Position numbers and translations under genes: made by a program. Shown here in pieces: positions 43,946 through 53,079 of a stretch of 64,000 bases of DNA; position 1 is the stretch's first letter; each line of letters starts with the position of its first letter. Below the pieces are notes generated by a model, which saw nothing but the letters and a program-made list of their open reading frames with translations, was not told where the DNA came from and did not search any database. This DNA comes from Planomicrobium sp. CPCC 101110. GTDB taxonomy: Bacteria; Bacillota; Bacilli; Bacillales_A; Planococcaceae. Where the stretch lies: contig NZ_VOHD01000003.1 of NCBI RefSeq assembly GCF_007859395.1, forward strand, positions 541,028 to 605,027, written 5' to 3'.

Positions 43946-44833
43946 ATGACAACGGTCGAAACAGTAGAACTGAAAGAAAAAAAGAGGGAAAAATACATCG
44001 TCACCACGATGAAGCGTCTGTTTAAAAACAAGTTGGCCATCATTGGCTTGATAATCGTCTTGCTGCAAATACTGATGGCTATTTTCGCGCCGATGATTAC
44101 AACGCATGACCCCATCAAGCAAACCTTGGCCGACAGTGAACTGCCGGTGTTCAGCCCAGGGCATTGGCTTGGCACTGACAATTATGGCCGGGATGTCTGG
44201 AGCCGGATTGTATACGGAGCCCGAATTTCTCTGGTGGTCGGCAGTATAGCTGTCACACTCGGCTTGATCGGTGGGATTATCCTGGGAATGCTTGCGGGCT
44301 ATTACCGCAAATTAGACGCAGTCATTATGCGTTTTGTCGATCTTTTGTTCTCTTTTCCAGGAATCCTGCTTGCGATGCTGATCATCGCAGTGCTTGGGAC
44401 AAGCTTAGTGAACGTGGCAATTGCTATCAGTATCTGGTCGATTCCGACATGTGCACGGATTGTCCGCGGTTCCGTTCTTTCTATTAAAGAGAAAGAATAC
44501 ATCATGGCGATGCGTTCGATGGGCGCTTCTGATTTGCGGATCATGGTCCGGCATATTCTGCCGAATGCTTCCGCCCCGATTATCGTGTTTGCCACAATGC
44601 GGATGGCAACTGCAATTCTCTCAACTGCTTCACTTAGTTACTTAGGCCTCGGGGCACAGCCGCCGACACCTGAGTGGGGCGCAATGATTTCTCAAGGGCA
44701 AGCATTCATGTGGTCATCGCCGCATTTGACGATTGTTCCGGGTATTGCCATCATGCTGACAGTTTTCGCATTCAATGTTCTGGGCGATGGTTTGCGGGAC
44801 GCACTCGATCCAAACATGGACTTACAGGATTAA
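43946..44833 (+). CDS. Peptide-type ABC transporter permease (DppC/GsiD-like)
   Basis: 295 residues. The N-terminal cytoplasmic segment is followed by a first membrane helix, HDPIKQ and LGTDNYGRDVWSRIVYGARI, the DppC signature, then the EAA loop in AMRSMGASDLRIMVRHILPN. It pairs with the upstream permease. Sixteen bases separate the two genes, and AAAAAGGGGGGA is the ribosome site. Confidence 0.92.
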   Translation: MTTVETVELKEKKREKYIVTTMKRLFKNKLAIIGLIIVLLQILMAIFAPMITTHDPIKQTLADSELPVFSPGHWLGTDNYGRDVWSRIVYGARISLVVGSIAVTLGLIGGIILGMLAGYYRKLDAVIMRFVDLLFSFPGILLAMLIIAVLGTSLVNVAIAISIWSIPTCARIVRGSVLSIKEKEYIMAMRSMGASDLRIMVRHILPNASAPIIVFATMRMATAILSTASLSYLGLGAQPPTPEWGAMISQGQAFMWSSPHLTIVPGIAIMLTVFAFNVLGDGLRDALDPNMDLQD

Positions 44834-44851
44834 ATTATAGGAGGAATATTG

Positions 44852-46414
44852 ATGAAAAAATATTGGTTGGTTATCTTAGCGGTGCTCGGAATTATTCTTT
44901 TAAGCGCATGTTCAAAAAGCACAATTCCTGAAGGAGCCGAAACTTCGGATTCCAGTTCTTCAGGTTCTTCAGCACCGGCAGAAGGACAAGAGGTTATTTA
45001 CGCATCGACAACAGATGCAGTCGGGCTTTCGCCAATTTTAACAAATGACTCAGTTTCATCTAGCGTTATCGAACAAGTATACGAAACTTTATTTGAACGC
45101 GATCCTGAAACGTTGGAACTCCAGCCGAAACTTGCAGAATCTTATGAGAACCCGGATGAACTAACTTGGGTGATCAAATTGAAAGAAGGCATCACTTTCC
45201 ATGACGGAACGCCTTTTAACGCAGAAGCCGTTAAATACACATTTGACAAATTGCGTGACCCTGCTACTGCAGCACCACGCGCTTCACTTTTAGAGCCAGT
45301 CGAAGAAATTACGGTTGTAGATGATTTAACTGTAGAAATTAAAACAAAATACCCATACGGTTCAATGGTTGCCGCTTTGTCTCACTCAAATGCATCTATC
45401 GTTTCACCGACAGCAGATGAAAAACAAGATTTGATGAAAGAGCCGGTAGGAACAGGCCCATTCAAGTTTGTCAGCTGGGCAACAGGTGACCAGATTGTCA
45501 TCGAGAAGAACGAAGATTACTGGGGCGGCGCACCTGCTTTGAGCAAAGTAACATTTAGGGTTGTTCCTGAAGCGTCAACTGCTATCTCAATGCTGGAAAC
45601 AGGTGAGGTTAACTTCCTGGATGCATTGCCTGCAGAACAGTTATCCCGTATCGAAGCGATTGAAAACGTCGAAGTAACGAAAAAAGAAGGAACACCGGTT
45701 TACTGGTTGTCCCCTAACCATAATACTGAACGCGGCCAAAACCCCGAGTTCCGTAAAGCTATCGCAGCGGCCATTGACCGCGATGCAATTGTTGACCAGT
45801 TGAACGGGTTGGGTGTAAGAAATGACAGCATCATCGGACCTAAAGTTTTCGGATACAACGAAGCTGCGGCTAATGGCGCAACAGCATATGACCCTGAAGC
45901 TGCAAAACAATTGGTTGAAGAAAACGGATTTGGTGATGAGCCGATCAAATTGCTTGCCGCTAATCGTGGAACTTTTGTTCAAATGGCTGAAATTGTCCAA
46001 TCGCAATTAACTGAAGCTGGATTCAATGTCCAAATCGAAACAATGGAGTGGGCAACTTTCTTAGATACAGCACGCGCTGGAGATTTTGACCTTACTTTCT
46101 TAAGCTGGTCGAACGTGACTGGTGACGGTTCAGAAATGGTTTACCCGAACTTCCATTCAGATAATGTAGGTGTTTCAAACATGTCGCAGTACAGCAATCC
46201 GGAATTTGATAAATTGGTTGAACAATCCCGTACAACTATTGATCAAGCTGAACGCGAAAAATTCTTGAACGAAGCAAACGAATTATGGCTTAACGAAGAC
46301 GTTGGAGTTGTTATGTACCACGGTGTGGTAACTTCTGCCACTGATAAATCGATCAAAGGCTTGCAATTGGATCCGAACGGCCAATGGAGCCTGTACAACG
46401 TAACAAGAGAGTAG
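44852..46414 (+). CDS. Peptide-type ABC transporter substrate-binding lipoprotein, copy 2
   Basis: 520 residues from the ATG at 44852, with AGGAGG seven bases upstream. The signal peptide ends in LLSAC, giving a lipidated Cys. After a short Ser-rich linker the mature part parallels the gene at 41110 closely, including TKYPYGSMVAALS and VGTGPFKFVSW. Differences concentrate in the segment after EAIENVEV and in the linker, as expected for two receptors with different ligand preference feeding one transporter. It lies in the operon between permeases and ATPases. Confidence 0.92.
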   Translation: MKKYWLVILAVLGIILLSACSKSTIPEGAETSDSSSSGSSAPAEGQEVIYASTTDAVGLSPILTNDSVSSSVIEQVYETLFERDPETLELQPKLAESYENPDELTWVIKLKEGITFHDGTPFNAEAVKYTFDKLRDPATAAPRASLLEPVEEITVVDDLTVEIKTKYPYGSMVAALSHSNASIVSPTADEKQDLMKEPVGTGPFKFVSWATGDQIVIEKNEDYWGGAPALSKVTFRVVPEASTAISMLETGEVNFLDALPAEQLSRIEAIENVEVTKKEGTPVYWLSPNHNTERGQNPEFRKAIAAAIDRDAIVDQLNGLGVRNDSIIGPKVFGYNEAAANGATAYDPEAAKQLVEENGFGDEPIKLLAANRGTFVQMAEIVQSQLTEAGFNVQIETMEWATFLDTARAGDFDLTFLSWSNVTGDGSEMVYPNFHSDNVGVSNMSQYSNPEFDKLVEQSRTTIDQAEREKFLNEANELWLNEDVGVVMYHGVVTSATDKSIKGLQLDPNGQWSLYNVTRE

Positions 46415-46422
46415 GGAAAACT

Positions 46423-47436
46423 ATGGCAGAGACATTACTTGAAGTGAAAAATTTAGTGACGTCGTTTCGTACAGCTGAGGGTTCATTGCAAGCGGTCAAA
46501 GATGTCTCTTTTCATGTCGACAAAGGAGAAACGCTTTGCATCGTCGGGGAATCAGGGTGCGGGAAAAGCATCACCTCTTTGTCCATCATGCGATTGCTGG
46601 CGTCGAACGGTGAAATCGAAAGCGGAGAGATTCTGTTGAACAACGAACCTCTCCAAAAGCTTTCAAACGAACAGATGCGGAAGCTGCGCGGCAATAAGAT
46701 GTCCATGATTTTCCAAGAGCCGATGACTGCATTGAATCCGGTGCTGACGATCGGCTACCAGCTGAGAGAGCCGCTGATTTTGCACCATCAAGTGTCAAAA
46801 GCTGAAGCGTCAAAACAAAGCATCGAACTTCTTAGGCAAGTGGGGATTCCCAATCCGGAAAAAAGGCTGAACCAGTATCCGCATGAACTAAGCGGAGGGA
46901 TGCGCCAGCGGGTCATGATCGCCATGGCCCTGGCTTGCCACCCGAGCTTACTGATTGCAGATGAGCCTACTACTGCACTAGACGTGACCATTCAAGCGCA
47001 AATTCTCGATCTGATCAATGACTTGAAGGAAAAGCTCAATATGGGCGTATTGATGATTACCCATGATATGGGAGTCGTTGCGGAAGTCGCGAACCGGGTA
47101 ATGGTCATGTATGCGGGTAAAAAGATTGAAGAAGGGCCAGTTGAGGAAATTTTCAACAACCCTCAGCATCCCTATACAATCGGTTTGCTGAATTCGGTGC
47201 CTAATGTCGACGATCCGGATTTTGAACTTGAACCGATTCCCGGAAATATGCCAGGATTGAACGAGCATATTCCTGGATGCCGTTTCCATCCGCGCTGCAA
47301 ATTTGCTATGGAAAAATGCAAAGTCCAAGAACCGCCGCAATTTACTGTATCAAAAGGACATTCTGCGAGTTGCTGGCTTGCTGAAGGGGAGGCCGAAAAA
47401 TATGGAAACACCGGTAAAGTCACCGTCCAAACCTGA
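46423..47436 (+). CDS. Peptide-type ABC transporter ATP-binding protein (DppD-like)
   Basis: 337 residues from the ATG at 46423. Walker A is GESGCGKS, the signature is [15 protein letters not shown], Walker B is [12 protein letters not shown], and a C-terminal oligopeptide/dipeptide domain ends with the Cys-rich [19 protein letters not shown] segment that binds an iron-sulphur cluster in this family. It powers the transporter together with the next ATPase. The start lies nine bases after the binding-protein gene. Confidence 0.92.
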   Translation: MAETLLEVKNLVTSFRTAEGSLQAVKDVSFHVDKGETLCIVGESGCGKSITSLSIMRLLASNGEIESGEILLNNEPLQKLSNEQMRKLRGNKMSMIFQEPMTALNPVLTIGYQLREPLILHHQVSKAEASKQSIELLRQVGIPNPEKRLNQYPHELSGGMRQRVMIAMALACHPSLLIADEPTTALDVTIQAQILDLINDLKEKLNMGVLMITHDMGVVAEVANRVMVMYAGKKIEEGPVEEIFNNPQHPYTIGLLNSVPNVDDPDFELEPIPGNMPGLNEHIPGCRFHPRCKFAMEKCKVQEPPQFTVSKGHSASCWLAEGEAEKYGNTGKVTVQT

Positions 47437-48406
47437 AGTTCTGTTAGAATTGAATGGAGTTAAAAAATATTTCCCGATCAAGGGCGGCGTGTTGAAGCGC
47501 GTCCAAGGCAATGTGAAAGCTGTCGAATCGGTTTCCTTGAAGCTTTATAAAGGTGAAAGCCTTGGGGTCGTCGGTGAATCCGGATGCGGAAAATCAACAC
47601 TTGGGCGAACGATTCTCGGCCTTGAAGAGCTGACAGAGGGAAAGATTAAATTCAACAATGAAGAAATCCAAGACTTGAAGCGAAAAGAGAAAAAGAAATT
47701 TGTAAAAGAGATGCAAATGATTTTCCAGGATCCATACGCTTCGCTCAATCCAAGACAGCGTGTAGGCCATGCACTGGATGAAGTGTTTAAAATGCACACC
47801 GATTTGTCTGCGCAAGAGCGGAAAAACGCTGTTGTGGATCTATTGAAAGAAGTGGGATTGAAAGCAGAACATTACGACCGTTATCCGCATGAGTTCAGCG
47901 GGGGGCAGCGGCAGCGCATCGGCATCGCAAGAGCGATTGCTCTGAACCCGCAGTTCATCATTTGTGATGAAGCGGTATCGGCGCTGGACGTATCGGTCCA
48001 GGCCCAAGTCTTGAAATTGCTGAAAGCTTTGCAGAAAAAGTATAATTTGTCTTATTTGTTCATTTCCCACGATTTAGGGGTTATCCGCTATTTCTGCGAT
48101 CGGGTATTGGTGATGTATTTAGGGCATACAGTTGAAATGAGCGATGTTTCAAAGATTTTCAATAACCCGCTTCACCCGTACACTCGAGCCCTGTTATCTG
48201 CGATTCCAAGGCCGAACATGAACGCGAAAAGAGAACGGATCCGTTTGGTCGGCGATATGCCGAACCCTTCAAATCCCCCAAGCGGCTGCGTTTTCCATAC
48301 ACGTTGCCCGATGGCGCAGGAAGTCTGCAAAGTCGACAGACCTGCATTTATCGAGCACGAAGAAGGCCATTTTGCGGCATGTCATTTTGCTGGCGTTAAA
48401 CTCTGA
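47402..48406 (+). CDS. Peptide-type ABC transporter ATP-binding protein (DppF-like)
   Basis: 334 residues from the ATG at 47402, 35 bases inside the previous gene, with GGGAGG upstream. Walker A is GESGCGKS, the signature is FSGGQRQRIGIARAI, Walker B is FIICDEAVSALD, and the C-terminal oligopeptide domain has CVFHTRCPMAQEVC. It is the second ATPase of a DppDF-type heterodimer. The overlap suggests translational coupling. Confidence 0.92.
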   Translation: METPVKSPSKPEVLLELNGVKKYFPIKGGVLKRVQGNVKAVESVSLKLYKGESLGVVGESGCGKSTLGRTILGLEELTEGKIKFNNEEIQDLKRKEKKKFVKEMQMIFQDPYASLNPRQRVGHALDEVFKMHTDLSAQERKNAVVDLLKEVGLKAEHYDRYPHEFSGGQRQRIGIARAIALNPQFIICDEAVSALDVSVQAQVLKLLKALQKKYNLSYLFISHDLGVIRYFCDRVLVMYLGHTVEMSDVSKIFNNPLHPYTRALLSAIPRPNMNAKRERIRLVGDMPNPSNPPSGCVFHTRCPMAQEVCKVDRPAFIEHEEGHFAACHFAGVKL

Positions 48407-48440
48407 GCCGGGTGCAGGGGAACTTCCCTGCAGCTGGCTC
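48405..48440 (+). terminator. Hairpin between the ABC genes and the gamma-glutamyltransferase gene
   Basis: GAGCCGGGTGCAGGG and CCCTGCAGCTGGCTC form a stable stem with a GG/CT mismatch. Only TTATC follows, so it is not a strong terminator. It may stabilise the upstream mRNA or act as a partial terminator. Confidence 0.45.
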
Positions 48441-48465
48441 TTATCATGATACTGGAGGAATTTTA

Positions 48466-50070
48466 ATGGATTACTTACAACATCCGTTTGAATCAAAACG
48501 GCATACGGTTTTTTCAAAAAAAGGAATGGTCGCAACATCACAGCCTTTAGCGGCCCAAGCGGGAATCGAAGTAATGCAAAAAGGCGGAAATGCCATTGAT
48601 GCAGCGATTGCTGCAGCAGCAGCGTTAACAGTAGTGGAACCGACCTCGAACGGCATTGGCGGAGATGCTTTTGCACTTGTTTGGGTAAAAGACAAGCTGC
48701 ATGGGTTAAACAGCTCAGGCCCTGCCCCTCAAAGCATTTCCCCTGAAGCGGTAAAAGCGCTTGGCCATGAAAAAATGCCTGTTCACGGCGTTGTCCCAAT
48801 CACAGTTCCTGGAGCTCCAGCTGCATGGGCTGAACTGTCAAGGAAATTCGGGAAGCTGCCGCTTGCAGAAGCGTTGAAACCGGCTATCCGTTACGCGGAA
48901 GAGGGGTATCCATTAACACCGATTCTCGGCAAGTATTGGAAACTGGCCTATGACAAATTTAAAACTTCTTTTACTGCTGAAGAATACCAGGCTTGGTTTG
49001 ATACCTTCGCGCCAAACGGCAAAGCGCCGGAAATCGGTGAAATGTGGACATCTCCAGGCCATGCTTCTACTTTGAAGGAGATTGGCGAAACCGATGCCCG
49101 GTCATTTTATGAGGGAGCCCTTGCCGAAAAGATTGCGGATTATGTGCAAAAGCATAATGGATTTTTGTCAAAAGAAGATCTTGCAGCCTATCAGCCGGAA
49201 TGGGTGGAGCCGGTCTCTGCCAATTACCGCGGTTATGACGTGTGGGAAATACCGCCGAATGGCCAAGGCATGGTGGCGTTGATGGCGCTCAATATTTTTA
49301 AAAACCTGAACGAACCGAAATGGCAATCTGCTGAAACGTACCATGAACAAATCGAAGCGATGAAGCTGGCATTTACTGACGGCAAAGAATTTATCACGGA
49401 ACCGGCTGAAATGCCGGTTAGTGCGGAACATTTGCTTTCTGATGAATATGCGAAAAAGCGCGCGGAAACAGTCGGAGAAACGGCGTCTCATCCAGAACCT
49501 TATGAATTGCCGAAAGGCGGGACGGTTTATCTGTCTGCAGCAGACGAAGAAGGCAATATGATTTCTTATATACAAAGCAATTACATGGGCTTCGGTTCTG
49601 GAATTGTGGTGCCTGGGACCGGAATCGGACTGCAGAACCGCGGCGCCGACTTCTCGCTCGACCCAGGCCATCCAAACGTTCTGCGAGGCGGCAAGCGCAC
49701 TTATCATACGATCATTCCAGGGTTTTTGTCGAAAGACGGAAAAGCTGTCGGACCATTCGGAGTCATGGGCGGCTATATGCAGCCACAAGGGCATTTTCAA
49801 GTGGTGGCGAACACCATCGATTTCCTGTTGAATCCACAAGCTGCGCTTGATGCGCCAAGATGGCAGTGGATGGAAGGGAAAACAGTCTTAGTTGAACCTC
49901 ACTTCCCGAACTATTTAGCCCAAGCATTGGCCCGGAAAGGGCATCAAATCCAAGTGGCGACAGACGGCGGAGCATTTGGCCGCGGCCAGATCATTTGGAG
50001 AAACCCGGAAACGGGCGTATTATCAGGCGGCACTGAATCACGTACGGACGGAGCCGTGGCCGCTTGGTAA
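48466..50070 (+). CDS. Gamma-glutamyltransferase family protein (YwrD-like)
   Basis: 534 residues from the ATG at 48466, with TGGAGG upstream. The N-terminal part has GGNAIDAAIAAAAALTVVEP and GIGGDAFALVW. The processing nucleophile is Thr353 in KGGTVYLSAADEEGNMIS, which lacks the TTH triad of secreted enzymes but resembles YwrD-type. FGSGIVVPGTGIGLQNRG completes the family pattern. There is no signal peptide, so it should be cytoplasmic and could cleave imported gamma-glutamyl compounds such as glutathione. It follows the ABC genes in the same direction. Confidence 0.88.
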   Translation: MDYLQHPFESKRHTVFSKKGMVATSQPLAAQAGIEVMQKGGNAIDAAIAAAAALTVVEPTSNGIGGDAFALVWVKDKLHGLNSSGPAPQSISPEAVKALGHEKMPVHGVVPITVPGAPAAWAELSRKFGKLPLAEALKPAIRYAEEGYPLTPILGKYWKLAYDKFKTSFTAEEYQAWFDTFAPNGKAPEIGEMWTSPGHASTLKEIGETDARSFYEGALAEKIADYVQKHNGFLSKEDLAAYQPEWVEPVSANYRGYDVWEIPPNGQGMVALMALNIFKNLNEPKWQSAETYHEQIEAMKLAFTDGKEFITEPAEMPVSAEHLLSDEYAKKRAETVGETASHPEPYELPKGGTVYLSAADEEGNMISYIQSNYMGFGSGIVVPGTGIGLQNRGADFSLDPGHPNVLRGGKRTYHTIIPGFLSKDGKAVGPFGVMGGYMQPQGHFQVVANTIDFLLNPQAALDAPRWQWMEGKTVLVEPHFPNYLAQALARKGHQIQVATDGGAFGRGQIIWRNPETGVLSGGTESRTDGAVAAW

Positions 50071-50663
50071 GTGAAGGCAAAACGCGAGGAAAGGGAAGCG
50101 GAGTTTCAGGCCTGAAAACAAATGCCGACATTTTTGCCGCCTTTTTCCGTGTCGGTATTTTAGGGTTTGGAGGAGGACCTTCTTCCATTCCGCTTTTTCA
50201 TCGCGAAGCCGTAAAAAAATACAAATGGATGACAGACGATGAATTTGGCGATACGTTGGCGCTAGGCAATACTATGCCTGGTCCGATTGCGACAAAGATG
50301 GCCGGCTATATCGGCTACCGGGTCAATGGGATAACTGGATGCCTTGTTGCTTTATTGGCATCGGTTGTCCCGACAGTCCTGTTGATGATCCTGTTGCTGG
50401 GTGTATTGCAGCAATTCAAGAACTTGGAGTGGGTCAATAATATGTCGGCGGCTGTTGTGCCAGTTGTAGGCGTCATGCTTGCGGTCATGACATGGGATTT
50501 TCTGAAGAAATCCGGAGAGTCGCTAGGCTGGAAGCGGGCAGTGGTATTGACCATCGTGTTTGCTGTTTTGCTGGAAGTGCTTCACATCCATCCGGCGGTG
50601 CTGATTGTCGGCATTTTGCTCATCGTCTTGCTGCCATTCAAGAAAAGGGGGGGAACTATGTGA
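50064..50663 (+). CDS. CHR family transporter subunit 1 (chromate transporter, short form)
   Basis: About 199 residues if translation begins at the TTG that overlaps the gamma-glutamyltransferase stop (TTGGTAA). The start is uncertain, because there is no clear site. The family motif FGGGPSSIPLFHREAV is followed by LALGNTMPGPIATKMAGYIGY, then four or five membrane segments. This is a single-domain (short) ChrA homologue, expected to work with the next gene. CHR proteins export chromate and some are linked to sulphate. Confidence 0.85.
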   Translation: MVSEGKTRGKGSGVSGLKTNADIFAAFFRVGILGFGGGPSSIPLFHREAVKKYKWMTDDEFGDTLALGNTMPGPIATKMAGYIGYRVNGITGCLVALLASVVPTVLLMILLLGVLQQFKNLEWVNNMSAAVVPVVGVMLAVMTWDFLKKSGESLGWKRAVVLTIVFAVLLEVLHIHPAVLIVGILLIVLLPFKKRGGTM

Positions 50664-51193
50664 TTTACTGGTCCATTTTTCTCGCGTTTTTCATTCCTGG
50701 AATTTTAGGGTATGGCGGCGGTCCAGCTTCGATCCCGCTGGTCGAAAAAGAAGTGGTTGACCGCTACGGGTGGATGAGCACACAGGAGTTTGGGGAAGTA
50801 TTGGCCCTGGGAAATGCCTTGCCTGGTCCGATTGCGACGAAGATGGCCGGTTATATCGGGTATATGGAAGGCGGAGTGCTCGGCTCAATTGTTGCGCTGT
50901 TCGCTTCTGTCGCACCTTCACTTTTTTTGATGCTCATCCTGATGGCAACCCTTATGAAATATAAGGATTCAATGCAAGTGAAAAACATTACTAAACTGAT
51001 CCGTCCGGTCATTGCGGTTTTGCTTGGGGCGATGACTGTACAATTTTTCGTAACGTCAAATGAAACATTCGGCAGCATCCAAACCGTCGTGTTGGTAGTG
51101 GTCAGTTATTGGCTGCTTGAAATAAGGAAGATCCATCCGGCGTTCGTCATTGTTTTGGCGCTGGTATACGGCGCACTCACTACGTTTATATGA
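50660..51193 (+). CDS. CHR family transporter subunit 2 (chromate transporter, short form)
   Basis: 177 residues from a GTG that overlaps the previous stop by four bases (GTGA), with GGGGGGGAA upstream. It repeats the motifs of subunit 1: GYGGGPASIPLVEKEVV and LALGNALPGPIATKMAGYIGY. Paired short CHR proteins are an established arrangement, not a broken long gene. It ends the operon that starts at 42989, since no convincing terminator occurs earlier. Function in this context may be anion transport linked to sulphur. Confidence 0.85.
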   Translation: MIYWSIFLAFFIPGILGYGGGPASIPLVEKEVVDRYGWMSTQEFGEVLALGNALPGPIATKMAGYIGYMEGGVLGSIVALFASVAPSLFLMLILMATLMKYKDSMQVKNITKLIRPVIAVLLGAMTVQFFVTSNETFGSIQTVVLVVVSYWLLEIRKIHPAFVIVLALVYGALTTFI

Positions 51194-51199
51194 AAGAGG

Positions 51200-51227
51200 A
51201 AAACCACCCGAATAAGGGTGGTTTTTT
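51200..51227 (+). terminator. Terminator after the CHR pair
   Basis: AAACCACCC and GGGTGGTTT pair around six bases, followed by TTTT. Confidence 0.88.
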
Positions 51228-51250
51228 GTGTGAAATTTAAAGCTGACGTT

Positions 51251-51324
51251 TTGTGCAAGCTTAATTTGTTTACTTATAATACGCCATCCGCTATTATTTA
51301 CTAACGCGGACAATTATTATCCGC
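51251..51324 (+). promoter_or_regulatory. Promoter and CCGC/GCGG dyads before the Rrf2 gene
   Basis: TTGTGC at 51251 and TATAAT at 51275-51280 (spacer 18) form a sigmaA promoter. Just downstream, CCGC (51288), GCGG (51306) and CCGC (51321) alternate, so TCCGC-N14-GCGGA and GCGGA-N10-TCCGC are both inverted repeats. They are candidate autoregulatory sites for the Rrf2 protein. Confidence 0.5.
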
Positions 51325-51347
51325 TTTAGTATTTATCGGGGGTAATA

Positions 51348-51833
51348 ATGATGCACATGAAAACAGGGGTCGAACAATCGGTTTATGCAATACTGCTGCT
51401 GAATATGCTGCCGGACAAAGCCGTTTTGCCATGCGAAGCGATAAGCCAGCAACTGAGCGCATCCCCCACTTATTTCCAGAAACTTTTAAGGAAACTGGTA
51501 TCCGCTGATTTGATCACATCAGTGCCAGGGGTAAAAGGCGGATTCAAACTTACGAAAAAACCGGAAGATATTTGTGTTTACGATATTTATTTGGCGATAG
51601 AAGGGCAGAAATCGCTTTATTCTTCAAGCGGAATTTTAGGAGATTTGCTTGAATTGGAAAAAGATGAAGATTGCTGCTTGTTGACCGATTTGATGGACGA
51701 GGCCGAAGATGCGTGGAAGTTAGTGATGAAACGGGAAACCATCGCGGCGCTAGCACAAAAAATGCATAGAGAGCCTTTTCAGCTGAAAATGAAAGAGTTA
51801 CAGCGATGGGTCCAAGAAAAAATGGTTGCATAA
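51348..51833 (+). CDS. Rrf2 family transcriptional regulator
   Basis: About 161 residues. MKTGVEQSVYAILLLNMLP and LSASPTYFQKLLRKLVSADLI form the winged helix characteristic of Rrf2. Only a Cys-Cys pair (EDCC) is found in the middle, not the three spaced cysteines of IscR or NsrR, so an iron-sulphur cluster is doubtful. CymR, a cysteine-metabolism regulator, belongs to the same family. ATG 51348, 51351 and 51357 are possible starts after GGGGG. It is followed by DUF896 after 16 bases. Confidence 0.88.
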   Translation: MMHMKTGVEQSVYAILLLNMLPDKAVLPCEAISQQLSASPTYFQKLLRKLVSADLITSVPGVKGGFKLTKKPEDICVYDIYLAIEGQKSLYSSSGILGDLLELEKDEDCCLLTDLMDEAEDAWKLVMKRETIAALAQKMHREPFQLKMKELQRWVQEKMVA

Positions 51834-51849
51834 GAAAGGCGGGAGAAAG

Positions 51850-52071
51850 ATGATAGCCAGCTTGGCACGTATCAACGAATTAGCAAAAAAAGCAAGGGAA
51901 ATCGGATTGACCAATGCGGAAAAAGTGGAGCAGCAAGTTTTGCGCGAAGATTATTTAAGAGAAATTCGCGGGCAGGTCGAGAACACTGTAACGGGCCTTA
52001 CTGTCTTGGATCCAATCGGAAATGACGTCACTCCCGAAAAAGTGCGCCAAGAAAAATCTTTGTTGAACTGA
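51850..52071 (+). CDS. DUF896 (YnzC-like) family protein
   Basis: 73 residues from the ATG at 51850, with GGCGGGAGA upstream. The helical ARINELAKKAREIGLTNAEK and the tail DPIGNDVTPEKVRQEKS match the DUF896/YnzC family. YnzC in Bacillus subtilis is a small, helical-hairpin protein of unknown function, and several relatives are SOS genes. No LexA box was seen here. It lies between the Rrf2 and hslO genes. Confidence 0.9.
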   Translation: MIASLARINELAKKAREIGLTNAEKVEQQVLREDYLREIRGQVENTVTGLTVLDPIGNDVTPEKVRQEKSLLN

Positions 52072-52111
52072 TTTCTTCTTACTACTTATATAGAAAGAGT
52101 GTGAAAATATA

Positions 52112-52990
52112 ATGAACGATTATTTAGTGAAAGCTTTAGCATATGACGGACAAGTGCGCGCTTACGCTGCACGTACAACAGAAACAGTAGGAGAAGCACA
52201 GCGCCGGCACTATACATGGCCAACCGCATCAGCAGCGTTAGGGCGTTCAATGACAGCAAGCGTCATGCTTGGTGCAATGATGAAAGGGAAAGAGAAATTG
52301 ACCATCAAAATCAATGGCGGAGGCCCGCTTGGCACTATCCTGGTAGATGCCAATGCCAACGGGGAAGTTCGCGGTTATGTTTCGAATCCGCAAACCCACT
52401 TTGATTTGAATGACCAAGGCAAACTGGACGTCAGAAGAGCTGTCGGAACCGAAGGGACTTTATCAGTGTCCAAAGATATCGGATTGCTCCAGCCGTATGT
52501 CGGCCAAGTGCCGATCGTTTCAGGCGAATTAGGGGAGGATTTTACCAACTACATCGTCAATTCAGAACAAACCCCTTCTTCTGTCGGCGTGGGAGTGATC
52601 GTCAATCCCGATAATTCAATTCAGGCGTCTGGCGGCTTTATCATTCAGCTGATGCCGGGGACGGAAGAAGAAGTGATCGTCAATATTGAAGAACGCTTGA
52701 AAGAGATTCCGACGATTTCGAGGATGGTGCGTGATGGAATGACTCCGGAAGAAATTCTGGTGGCGGTGCTTGGCGAAGGAAATGTCAATTTCCTCGATAC
52801 GATGCCGGTTCAATTCCAGTGCCAATGTTCAAGGGAACGGATTTCAAACGCCATCCAAAGCCTAGGCACTGAAGAAATACAGGATATGATCGAAACAGAT
52901 GGACAGGCAGAAGCACAGTGCCATTTCTGCAACGAAAATTATCATTTCTCAAAAGAAAATCTGGAAGAATTATTGAAAGCCACTATTTAA
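52112..52990 (+). CDS. hslO: Redox-regulated chaperone Hsp33
   Basis: 292 residues. The N-terminal domain is clear ([18 protein letters not shown]), and the C-terminal zinc redox switch consists of CQCS and CHFC separated by about 30 residues. Oxidation of these cysteines releases zinc and activates the holdase in the cytoplasm. It is probably co-transcribed with the Rrf2 regulator and DUF896, 40 bases upstream. A terminator follows. Confidence 0.97.
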   Translation: MNDYLVKALAYDGQVRAYAARTTETVGEAQRRHYTWPTASAALGRSMTASVMLGAMMKGKEKLTIKINGGGPLGTILVDANANGEVRGYVSNPQTHFDLNDQGKLDVRRAVGTEGTLSVSKDIGLLQPYVGQVPIVSGELGEDFTNYIVNSEQTPSSVGVGVIVNPDNSIQASGGFIIQLMPGTEEEVIVNIEERLKEIPTISRMVRDGMTPEEILVAVLGEGNVNFLDTMPVQFQCQCSRERISNAIQSLGTEEIQDMIETDGQAEAQCHFCNENYHFSKENLEELLKATI

Positions 52991-53000
52991 GGATTTTAAA

Positions 53001-53028
53001 GACCGCTTAGTCTTCTGGGCGGTTTTTT
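53001..53028 (+). terminator. Terminator after hslO
   Basis: GACCGC and GCGGTT pair across a ten-base loop, followed by TTTT. Confidence 0.75.
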
Positions 53029-53049
53029 CTATTTTCATCATCTTTTTAT

Positions 53050-53079
53050 TTGAATCTGCAGCTGATAGTATGATAAAAT
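53050..53079 (+). promoter_or_regulatory. SigmaA promoter of mhqD
   Basis: TTGAAT at 53050 and TAAAAT at 53074 with an 18-base spacer. The MhqR-like palindrome begins at the last base of the -10, so repressor binding would exclude polymerase. Confidence 0.55.

Noticed and set aside
48466-50070. Secreted gamma-glutamyltransferase
   Set aside because: No signal peptide is present with either start; the sequence is of the cytoplasmic YwrD type.
50064-51193. The two CHR genes as one frameshifted full-length ChrA
   Set aside because: Each half has its own start context and the same complete motif set, and they overlap by GTGA. This is the known paired short-CHR layout.
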